Of a stretch of 64,000 bases of DNA, positions 11,905 to 21,464 are shown piece by piece. How positions within the stretch are numbered: the stretch's first letter is position 1; every line of letters begins with the position of its first letter. Where the stretch lies: contig CM070727.1 of the NCBI GenBank assembly GCA_036346275.1, positions 4,207,760-4,271,759 on the forward strand. Reading direction: 5' to 3'. The notes beneath the pieces are model-generated. The model was not told where the DNA came from and searched no databases. It saw only the letters and a list, made by a program, of their open reading frames with translations. The translations under genes and the position numbers were made by a program. The DNA is from Otatea glauca (lineage: Eukaryota; Streptophyta; Magnoliopsida; Poales; Poaceae).

Positions 11905-12502
11905 TAGGGTGAGCATTTTTATCCCGAAACGGAATACCAAACCAAACTAAACTGAATTACCATTATTTTGGTTTTTTAGGTTTTCGTTATCTGGTTCAGT
12001 TTTTATTTTAGTATTATTCGAGTTTTGGTGTCTGGTTCGGTGTTTTGCTTCCAAAAACCAAAATTACGGAAAAACCTTATAACCCATGTACAATGTATGT
12101 ACCTCTCTTGACCTCTTGTAGCTTCGGGCCCTCTCAGGCTCGTGGCTCCCGCTCCGCTTAGCCCAAGCACTTCGCCAAGACGCGGATGCCAACCAATTCG
12201 TCAATCGAGTCGCCATTGTCCATCGAGTGTCCCAACTCATCTCTAGATTCCAACCCTAGCCGTCGTCACGTGGGGCCACACCATCCCGCCAATCGTCACT
12301 GCCTTGCAATCTTGCCGGCCAGAGTCCCGCCAATCTGTTGTCTTCACCGCACCATCCCACCAGTTGCCACCACCATGGCATCCGCCACCCTCCGCCGAGC
12401 CATCCCGCTAGTCACAGCCAATTCCCCCCTAAAAAACCAAAAATAATTTTTATCGAATAAATCAACCAAGCAAAGCCGAATTAACCCAAACGCCCACCCC
12501 TA
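11905..12502. mobile_element. Probable hAT-like non-autonomous element
   Basis: The left end TAGGGTGAGCATTTTTATCC and the reverse complement of the right end TAGGGGTGGGCGTTTGGGTT are imperfect inverted repeats of the TAGGGGTGGGCA type common in plant hAT elements. The flanks ACTACAAG and AATTCAAG match at 6 of 8 bases. Subterminal sequence on both sides repeats ACCAAA/GGTTTT words. The middle (12130-12430) is GC-rich and unlike the ends, so it may be captured sequence. No transposase is seen. Confidence 0.5.
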
Positions 12503-14526
12503 AATTCAAGCTGGCATTCTGCTCCCAATTGCCCCCGACACTACTCTACAGCTTCTATTCCATCAAACCACAAAAGAAATCCGTGTCGATACAAAATTCG
12601 ACCGCTGGATCTGATCAGCCGGTTTCTTTCCTGCTCCCAATGGAAGAAGAGAAGACCACACGTTAGAGACCGGACCTAAAGCGGCTCCCGCATGCAACAC
12701 ACTTTTCCGGGCCCAATCGGCGCCCGTGCCCATACTAAACAAAGGCCAGCCCTTACCTGCAGCTAGCTACTAGTCGTTACGAGCCATAGGTTAATGCTAG
12801 TGGCCGGCCAGAATACTAGTACTAGTAGCTAGTATCCAAAGCTCTTCATCTGGAGAGAGAAGAGAACTCGTCGTTTTGGCCGAACAAGAGCTCCCTATGG
12901 CCGTGTAGAATATCTGCGCGCGCGCGAGAGAGAGAGTAAGAGATGCGTTTCTTGAGCGAAGAAGAATCGAATGGTGGGGGACTGTTTGCGTGGGCACGGA
13001 AAGAGAGGGGGAGATGAGTTGGCAAAATGTGGGCAGTGATGAGGTTGAAGTGGACTTTTGGAAGCTTCAGGCCCATGCATGCATAGATGCCGGTCTTTTC
13101 GGCTCTGCACAGAGAGAGAGAGAGTGAGAGTTCCGGCCTATAATCTTGCTGCCTTAATTCGCTCCTTATCCATCTCCAAGCATATCGTTCCTGTCACTAT
13201 GTAGTACAGACGGGTAGTTGTTGTCAGCCGTTAAGGTGCTTCTATCTACTTCTACTTAGAAGATGTATAAATATTAAAACATAAATAAAAGATAGACAGT
13301 AAATACTTCTTATTTTTATTTATTTTAAGATTTTTTGTAACTTATATTAAGAGGTGATGCAAAGAAGTACTACTTTTACCTGTAATGGACGAGGCTCGGT
13401 AGTTTACATACCTATAGCTAGCTCGCTCGATGACGAAGGGTTTCATTCGAAAACTTCTTACTATTTATTCATCAGTGACGACTTGCAAGAGAATCAAACG
13501 CCATGTTAACAGGGCACGTTTGGATCACAGTCTCCCCCGTCTCTCGTCACCCTGGAACCACATGGAGTGCGAGCTAAGGTCTCCGTAGATTCCATCCACT
13601 GGTATGCAGCAACCAGCAACGCGTTCTTTAACCTTGGAGCGCAACTAACCCACCATCCATATGGTCAGGGGCGGACCCAGCAGCGCATCAAGAGGGGCTG
13701 AGGTACAACCTACTGTTGGCGGCACGATGGCACCGTGGGTACCCCGTACCCCCAGCATCCCCAACTGGCAGGCGGTGGCGAGCAGGCGTGCATCCAGCAG
13801 CATGCAGAGAGGACATTTGGCAAGCCGGTGATTATCCCCTAAAATTTGATTGTTGATCCACCGCTCTATATGATAGTAGCTGTAGATCGATCAACAAACG
13901 ATGTTGCTCTGTTCTCTGTTCTGCTCCCACATGACCAACCAACGGAGTTAGTAACCCAAACCTCCCTGCACATGCACACACCAACTCCCGTACAGAGATC
14001 AAGACATGCATCCATCCATGCTCCGACATCCATCAGCACTTCCTAATCTGCAGAGTCGAGCAGCGTACATAACAACTTAGGCGCCAGCCTCCTGATCGAT
14101 CACTGCTACTTTTGCGTGCTTTCTCTGGCCCATTATTGCGTAGGGTTAGTTAGGAGCAGTTGCATTGCAGGATCTAGTAGTAGTTCTCGTGGTTGCTGTC
14201 GTTGGAAAGGAGCTCTACTACTGCACTATATACCAGCTGATGATGGAGGAGAGGTCAGGACAGGACAGGACAAGGCGTGTGCGTTTTTCTGGTTGTAACT
14301 CCATTTGGGCGACGCGTCCGTCTGTCCGTCTGCCATGGCAGCGTATTTCCACAGCTGGAGCGAAGAGGCAGCATATTTCCTACCCAAGTGTTAGCTGGAG
14401 CCGGCCGAGAGAAAACAGGCCACGTGATGCCCCTCCTAATAATTGGAGGGCAATATATAGCCGAGTGGTAGTGTCAGTGGTACTACTTTGTTTAGACTCT
14501 TAATTATTTTGGTAAGCACAGAACTA
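12503..14526. other. Gene-free intergenic stretch
   Basis: No supported gene. It holds a short (GA)n tract near 12925-12935 and another at 13110-13125. The words GGGGCGGACCCAG near 13670 resemble the end of a frequent plant repeat, but I could not find a partner end. Confidence 0.35.
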
Positions 14527-14534
14527 CTTTTAGG

Positions 14535-15989
14535 CAAGGTTGAAAATTTCGACGAATTTCGGTGAAATTTCGGACCACCCCGAGATCTCAAGTACCAGCT
14601 GGAAAAAAAATTAAAAATTTGAAATTGCTACAGTAAAAATCCGAAATTTCGTGTTTTTTTGACCGGTTTTGAAAGTTTTAGGACCGGATTTGGTCCAATA
14701 ACCCTTAGGAAAGTCATATCCTATGAAAATTTGTTGAAAAACCTAATTTTTTAAATATTTTAAAATTTTGGCAGAAACACTGTCGGATTTTTATAAAATT
14801 GTACAAGCATGATAATAATCTGAAAATTTTATGGTACTATACTTAGTAGATTAGGATCATACATAAAAAATTTCAAAATAATTTAAATTCATTTGTTATC
14901 TTTAAAAAATCAAAAACTGAATGAACATAATTGGGACAGTTATATTGTAAGAATTTTATAAATTTTCTTGAGTGTGATTATGATCTAATTTTTTTTGAGA
15001 GATTAATAATTGACTCAGTAACATTATATAAATTTTTCAAAAAATTTCAACTTTGTTTGTTTGGTCAATCAAATCTATGTAAGCATTGAACTTCGTTTGT
15101 TATATTATATTTCAAAAATAAAAAAGAAAAGAACATAAATGGTACTGTGCCTTGTAAGAATTTTATAAATTCACTGGAGTGTGATCGTGAATCACAATTT
15201 TTATGAGATATTAAGAACTTCCTTATCACCATTCTTTAAAATTTTCAAAAAAAATTATGGTTTACATAATTTTTCATTTTGTTCAAGTTTGCCGGTAAGC
15301 CTTTTAACATGGCAGTAGTACTGTTCGAATTTTTAAAAATTCATACAGTTTGATAATTATCTGAAAATTTTGTGAGAGCATTATAGATACATCATAACCA
15401 TTCACAAAAAATTTCAACAGTTTCTAACTTTATTTGTATCATTTTCCATTCGGATCAAACTTGTCGGTCAGTGTTCTATCAGGACAGCGCCACTCTCCGA
15501 ATTTTTAAAAATTCCTCACATGTGATAATCAGCTGAAATTTTTATGAGAACATTAGTTATGGATCATAACCATGCACAAAAAATTTCAACAGTTTATAAC
15601 TTGATTTGTACCATTTTCCATTCCGATCAAACTTGTCGGTCAGTGTTTTATCAGGACAGTACCACTCTCCGAATTTTTAAAAATTCCTCAGGTGTGATAA
15701 TCAGCTGAAATTTTTGTGAGAACATCAGAATTATGTCAGGAACCTCCAAAAAACATTTCAAAATTTTTCGATAACGTTTAGACTACTTTTCAGCCAGTGC
15801 AAAAAACCCGAAATTTCGGATATTTCGCCCGAAATTTCGGGTATTTCGCCGAATTTCGGTTTTTTTTCCCGGATTGGACCGGATTTGAATTTTCAAATTC
15901 AAATTTTGTCCGAAATAATTCCGAAATTTCAAAATTTCGTTATCCGGCCCGGGGCGAAATTTATTCCGAAACCGAAATTTGAAACCTTG
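14535..15989. mobile_element. Non-autonomous hAT-like element with perfect 8-bp duplication
   Basis: The left end CAAGGTTGAAAATTTCG and the reverse complement of the right end CAAGGTTTCAAATTTCG are inverted repeats. They are flanked by a perfect 8-bp duplication CTTTTAGG (14527-14534 and 15990-15997). The outer ~100 bp on each side are packed with CGAAATTTCG-like palindromes. Inside, a 172-bp unit starting GAATTTTTAAAAATTC is tandemly repeated (15327, 15499, 15671) with phrases CATAACCAT and CAAAAAATTTCAACAG. No transposase frame; the interior is stop-rich in all frames. Confidence 0.85.
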
Positions 15990-16098
15990 CTTTTAGGTGT
16001 TGTTAAGAACGTTCCATACTTATCTAATAACTAAACTGTTTTAGGGAAATTCACTGAGTTGGGAAAAAAAAAGACAACTATGCAGTAGTACCAGAAAG

Positions 16099-17039
16099 CA
16101 GGTTCACAATATCGAGATTATTTAACGATTTTTATTCTTGAAAATCGGTAAAAACCAGTTAAAAATCGGTAGAAACAAGCTTGAATTCAAAATTTTAAAC
16201 TCGGTGGTGAGAAAAAAAAATCAAAAATCAAGTGATTTTACCGATTTTCATCAATTTTCGACCGGCTTCCTTCAATTATCGACTGATTTTTGAACAATTT
16301 TTGTTTTCGATTTTCAGCACACCGAAGGAAAATTTTAAAAATTCAAAAAAATTTGAAAAAAATAATCTAAAAAAACACCTGAGAGAAATTGCAACAATTC
16401 TTTAATCCATTTAGTGCATCTAGAAAATAAAAAATAATGAAAAGGAACAGAGACACTGTCAGCTTTTTATAAAAATTTATAAGCTTGATCATGCTCTTAA
16501 ATTTTAATGGTACCATAAAGATTTCCCAAGGATCATGTATTAAAAATTTCAAAAATATTAGACATCATTTATTGCCTCTAGAAAATAAAAAATAGATGAG
16601 CATATACAAAGACAGTAGCACTGTTAAAAGTTTTAAAAAATACACATGTCTGATTATCATCTAAAATTTTACAACATCATTATAATTGCCTCTGTACCTC
16701 ACATAAAAATTTAAAGAAATATTAGACTTCATTTAGTACCCCTAGAAAATAAAAAACGGAACAATATATAAAAAGACAATAGTGCTATCAGAATTTTTAA
16801 AAATACACCGATCTGATAATAATCATCTCAAAATTTCATAGCATCATTAGCATTGCCTCAGGACTAACCTCACCAAAAATATAAAAACATTTAACACTTT
16901 TTGATAAATTTTTTTAATTTTTTTGAATTTACATTTAAATTTCATCGGTTTACCGAATAGTTTTACGTACCAAACCAGTTTGATACGGTCGATAATCGTG
17001 ATATATTATCAACGATGTTGCAAACCCGGCCAGAAAGTG
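16099..17039. mobile_element. Non-autonomous hAT-like element with perfect 8-bp duplication
   Basis: Bounded by a perfect 8-bp duplication CCAGAAAG (16091-16098 and 17040-17047). The termini CAGGTTCACAATATCG and, reversed, CCGGGTTTGCAACATCG are imperfect inverted repeats. The interior is close in content to the element at 5228-6155 (AACCGGT/AATCGGT words at the edges, then TTAGACATCATTTA and CTAGAAAATAAAAAA phrases). It sits only ~100 bp from the previous element. No coding capacity. Confidence 0.8.
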
Positions 17040-17047
17040 CTCGTGTG

Positions 17048-17670
17048 ACTTGCTTAGTTGCGTGTGGCCGGCCTGTGACTCGGTAACCCTGTAGTACAGT
17101 GTTCAGCCTGCGCTGCGAGATCGTCACGGGGGTCTTGGGTCCAGGGAACGAATGGAATTGTGTGCAGTTGGCGACCGTGACGAGTCGGTTGGGATCCGGA
17201 GATCTGCATTCCCGCACACATGCATATATGCTGCAATGCACTGGCTTTTCTCAGCATTAGTACCTTCTCTTTTTCTCTCTCCCTTGCATCTGCTGTTTCT
17301 CCTTGCAGCTTTTTTGTGCGATAGATGAATTGGCAATCGGTTCCTGAAATGATCACTTTTCAATTGCTCAAAACTTTAATTTTTTTTTTGCAAAATTAGT
17401 CATCTCTCAAGCAGAATTGCAAATCTAACCTCTTTCCTCACCGCAAAAGACATGCCTGACGCACCTGGGAGCGCGGGAGCAAGCCGGCCTAGGTGGGCCT
17501 CCTCCCGCTGTAGGGAAGGCACCTTACGTGGTGAGGGAAGGGCTATATTTGCAATTCCGCTCAGATAGAGACTAGATTTGCAAAAAAAGAGATAAGACAG
17601 GGTAGACAAGTGATCACATATGTTCTTCCATTATGGGGACAGTTGGGAGGCTTTTAAAGTAAGCACACAT
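17048..17670. other. Gene-free intergenic stretch
   Basis: Ordinary mixed-composition DNA. Small open frames on the minus strand (17124-17363, 17400-17609) show no recognisable domain and no splice context. Confidence 0.35.
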
Positions 17671-17843
17671 CAGGGATTGAAATTTTGTTTTCTGTTGGCA
17701 TCTCCGAGGTGCCCGAAATCCGAAATTTCGACGAAATCTCAGAATTTCGAATGAAATTCGGTCAAAATTCAAATCCGGTAATTTTTGAACCGGGATTTCT
17801 GAGATTTTGACTGAAATCGCCGAAATTTCGGTATTTTTCAACC
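17671..17843. mobile_element. Short hAT-like relic
   Basis: It begins CAGGGATTGAAATTTTG and ends, reversed, AGGTTGAAAAATACCGAAA, with several CGAAATTTCG words between. It resembles the two subterminal ends of the larger hAT-like elements joined with the interior removed. I found no clear target duplication. Confidence 0.5.
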
Positions 17844-17903
17844 TCATTTGAAATGGTTTCCCAACACTAGAAAAAATTTGGGAAAAAAGCTTGAGCACGT
17901 CCC

Positions 17904-17970
17904 GGGCCTAGCTCAGTTGGTAGTGTTTCGTGCCTAGCCTTGAGGTCGCGGGTTCGATACCCACTCTTAG
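17904..17970 (+). repeat. tRNA-like segment (SINE or tRNA relic), forward
   Basis: An A-box-like TAGCTCAGTTGG (17909-17920) and a B-box-like GGTTCGATACC (17951-17961) lie at tRNA spacing. The presumed acceptor strands (GGGCCTA and ACTCTTA) do not pair and the anticodon arm is poor. It is therefore a tRNA-derived repeat or pseudogene rather than a working tRNA. It faces a second tRNA-like segment on the other strand 30 bp away. Confidence 0.55.
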
Positions 17971-17999
17971 CATAAATTTTGTAAAAAAATTTGTTGTTG

Positions 18000-18058
18000 C
18001 GGGGATCGAACACGCGACCTTCATGCAAGCTAAGGGAGCCTGTATCAACTGAGCTACA
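18000..18058 (-). repeat. tRNA-like segment (SINE or tRNA relic), reverse
   Basis: Read on the minus strand it has TAGCTCAGTTGATACAGGC (A-box-like, near 18055) and GTCGCGTGTTCGATCCCCGC (B-box-like, near 18003-18013). It converges with the forward segment at 17904-17970 across an AT-rich spacer containing an inverted AAATTTT/AAAATTT pair. No anticodon arm good enough for a real tRNA. Confidence 0.55.
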
Positions 18059-18709
18059 TTCATTTGCTGTTACATTACGTGTAGTAATCTTATTAACATA
18101 TCATATACTACCGTATAACCATTTAAGTGGTATGATACTACTGCCCCGTTGATTGTTGAGTGCAATATGCAATATATATGCATGATTCATCGATCATTCA
18201 TATCATGAACAAAAATGATTGACTGTCTAGTATAAATTGTGGGACATATCTACAACACATTATTTGCATTGGAGGCTTGGACGGGTGTCTATGTAAAAAA
18301 CAATGCCAGGATGCAATACTACACCAACTCCGACCACATCTGGCCGTGAACCAAGCAAATCCGGCACATAAAATCATTAATCCGACCCAAAATGACGAAA
18401 TCTCGGAAATATTTGACGAAATTTTGTCACAAAAAACCGAAATCTCATTACTTGCGCTCAAAGAAATTGCGGCCTGAAGAGCGAAATCTCGGAGAAAAAC
18501 ATCGAGATCTCGTTGTATTGAACCAAGATTTGAATTCTTCTTCACCGGATGGGTCCGAATCTGGCCGGAGCATGGTCAGAGATTACCATAGACCAGTGAG
18601 GATGAAAGTGAGAGCTCAGGGATGGAGTTTGTTTCTTAGGAGAGGAAAGTGAGTAAGCGAGATGATTGAGTTTTCTTCACCATGTATCGGTGAAGTGAAT
18701 GATTGAGTT

Positions 18710-18711
<2 letters not shown>
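18059..18711. other. Gene-free stretch with hAT-like debris
   Basis: No gene. At about 18390-18535 there are CGAAATCTCGG and CGAGATCTCG words like those at the ends of the hAT-like element at 47622-49046, so this is probably a decayed fragment of that subfamily. Confidence 0.35.

Positions 18712-18750
<39 letters not shown>
18712..18750. repeat. (TA)n microsatellite
   Basis: About 19 uninterrupted AT/TA dinucleotides. Confidence 0.95.
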
Positions 18751-18753
<3 letters not shown>

Positions 18754-19204
18754 AACCGGTGATATTCAAAGCACCTCCTTTGTTTTAAGAGCATAAAAAT
18801 CCCACAATAAGCCTAAATTCTAGAAATTCTCACATTAATCGGAAGAAAAAGAGAAGGATCTCTACAACTTATTTTGGTGGGACTAGATTATAATAGTGCA
18901 GATTAATCATATATATATCAAATATAATTGTATTTCAATCATTGGAAATAGAACTGTATATCAAAGAAATGATCTCCACCACTTATTTTGGTGGAACCAG
19001 ATTATAACGGTGCAGATTAATCATATATAAATAAAGTTATATAACAAATATAATTGTATTTCAATCATTGAAAGTAGAGTTGTATATTAAAGACAAATTG
19101 TATCATAATATTTGGACGCGCAATTACATAGGTAAATCTGCTAGTTGAAATAACTGTGAATGACATACATAAATGAGTTCACTCCTAGGTACTAGTACTC
19201 ACTA
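18751..19204. other. Gene-free stretch with a local duplication
   Basis: A phrase of ~95 bp occurs twice in tandem (about 18856-18955 and 18970-19085). It includes CTTATTTTGGTGG, GTGCAGATTAATCATATAT and AATTGTATTTCAATCATTG. No gene is visible. Confidence 0.5.
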
Positions 19205-19270
19205 GCACCTTTAGCTTAGTTGGTAAAGTGCAAGCCTCTTAAACCCGAGGTTCTGTGTTCGGGTACCAAC
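19205..19270 (+). repeat. tRNA-Lys-like relic
   Basis: TAGCTTAGTTGG (19212-19223), the anticodon-arm-like CAAGCCTCTTAAACCCGAGG and the B-box-like GTTCGGGTACC resemble a lysine tRNA in order and spacing. The TTCGGGT run replaces the expected TTCGAGC and the acceptor ends do not pair. I read it as a pseudogene or SINE head. Confidence 0.45.
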
Positions 19271-19769
19271 TGAACTGAAGTGCTTCTTGTAAATTTTTCA
19301 CATGTAGTACTCATAAATGGCATCGTAATTCCCCCCAAAAAATTGGAGCCAAATCCAGTCAAAAGAACAAGCATTTCAGTCAATTTGCCCAAAATTTCAC
19401 TGAAATTTCTTTCTGAGATTACTGTATCATTCCGAAAATTCACTCGTAGACTGAAGTTGTCCATAGGCTGTATGTTGGGCGGCCTTTTGCAGCTGAACTG
19501 CTTCAGATAGAAGTGTTCGACACCGATGAACCTAGTTCAGTTTTCCTCTTGGCGAACTAAGCAGTTCTCGATGGGCAAAAAGAACTCTGTTGATTTCAGA
19601 AAACGGGCCTCGAACAAGGAAGAACTAGCGCGCTAGCTTCCCAGAATCCACAGAAGCACTCGAGGTCTCGAGCATCCCATGCAGAACAAGTGTTACAGAA
19701 TGTTCTTTAAATAGGTATGATCCCGTCCATCCTTCCAGAGCTAGGCACCTGCTTCAGAATAAGAATCTT

Positions 19770-20782
19770 CGGGATTCAAATTTCGTTTTGGAAAAAATTT
19801 CGCCATGGACCGAAATCCAAAATTTCGCTGAGATTTCGCAATTTCAGACAAATCTCGTCCAAAATTCAAAAACAAAAATTCAAATCCGGTTCGTTTACTA
19901 CCAAAAAAAACAAAATTTCACCGAAAAATCCTGAAATTTTGGTGTATTTGCACCGGCTGAAAAGTGCAACGACGAAATTTTTTTGGAGGTTACTGACATC
20001 TTAGTGATGTTCCCATAAAAATTGCAGATGATTATCACATTTGATGATTTTTTAAAAAATTCAAACATTGCTACTGTCCTGATAAAACACTGACCGGGAA
20101 GTTTGATCCGAATGAAAAATGGTACAAACCATGTTAGAAAATTTCGAAATTTTTGTGCATGGTTATGATTTATCACTAATGTTCTCATAAAATTTTCAGA
20201 TGATGATAAAGCTTCATGAATTTTTAAAAATTCGGATAGTGCAACTGAAGGCTGACCGATAAATTTCAACCGAATGAAAAATGATTCAAACCATGTTAGA
20301 AAATTTTGAAAATTTTTATGAATAGTATTGATGAATCACTAATGTTACCATAAAATTTTCAAATAATTATCAAACATGAAAGTATTTATAAAATTCCGAT
20401 ACTGTTACTACCTCGTTTATGCTAATTCTATTTTTTTTAAAGATAGCAAATGAAGTTAAAATATTTTGAAAAATTTCCTGTTTGATCCTAGACTTCTTAA
20501 GATAGTACAATAAATTTTTCATAGTATGAAAAAGCTACTTCAATTTTATAAAATTCCAACAGTGTAACAGTGTTTCTGCTAAAAATTTAAAATGTCTCAA
20601 AAAATATATATTTTTCGACAAATTATCATCAAAGATCACTTTATTATGGGTTATTGATGTAACTGAAGTCAAATTTGGTCATAAAACATCAAAATCCGGT
20701 TTTTTCGAATTTTTACCAGACAGATAGTTTAGATCTCGTGGGGCCCGAAATTTTATCGAAATTCGTCAAAATTTAGAACCTT
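19770..20782. mobile_element. hAT-like relic of the same family
   Basis: The left end CGGGATTCAAATTTCG and the reversed right end AAGGTTCTAAATTTTGACG are weak inverted repeats. The interior repeats the 172-bp-type phrases (AATGAAAAATGG, ACCATGTTAGAAAATTT, GAATTTTTAAAAATTC) seen at 14535-15989, here in inverted orientation. I found no clean 8-bp duplication, so the exact ends are uncertain. Confidence 0.6.
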
Positions 20783-21179
20783 ATCCCATGTCAAGAATTG
20801 CCACGCATAAGACCTGCGTCTCGACTAACGCACTCCGTTTAAGCCTAGAACTATTCCAGCATTGGTATGGGCCTCGGCTGGGTTGGGATAACTCTCGTTT
20901 GTCTCTTTTCCTCCCACCTTGCCGTTGGCAGAATCCCTACCGCATTAGCGCGCGGCTATGGGCTAGCAGCTTAGCTTAGCACAGCTGCTCTCGTCGGAAC
21001 AGGTTCCACGGCCTTGAATTGTAATTAGTAAGGCTAAGACATTTTAGATTAAACAAATTAAAAGCAAATCGTTTTTATACGTGATAGAGGTGAATAATTT
21101 TACCTCGATTATAGTGCAACCCCTAATAAGCTAGAAAATCACCTCTCATTTGGTTTTTGACTTTTAGTTATAAAGAGCC

Positions 21180-21464
21180 TTATAACTTTTAGAAAAAAAC
21201 TAAATAAAAAATCATCTATTTATTTAGACTTTGATCTTTCAGCTCTAAACTAAATAAAAAAAAACCAAACAAACTGTTATAACTTTTTTAAAAAACTAAA
21301 TAAAAAATCATCTATTTATTTAGACTTTGACTTTTCGCTCTAAACTAAAGAAAAAAAACCAAACAAACTGTTATAACTTTTGAAAAAAACTAAATAAAAA
21401 ATAATCTATTTATCTAGACTTTGACCTTTCGGCTCTAAACTAAAGAAAAAAACCAAACAAACTG
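21180..21464. repeat. Three tandem copies of a ~95-bp unit
   Basis: The units are 21180-21276 (97 bp), 21277-21370 (94 bp) and 21371-21464 (94 bp). Each begins TTATAACTTTT and ends ACCAAACAAACTG and shares CATCTATTTATTTAGACTTTG-like interiors. They differ at a few positions. The unit has no coding potential. Confidence 0.9.

Noticed and set aside
13660..13720. GGGGCGGACCCAG as the end of a DNA transposon
   Set aside because: No partner end or target duplication could be found.
17904..18058. Functional tRNA genes
   Set aside because: Acceptor stems do not pair and anticodon arms are poor; only the internal promoter boxes are convincing.
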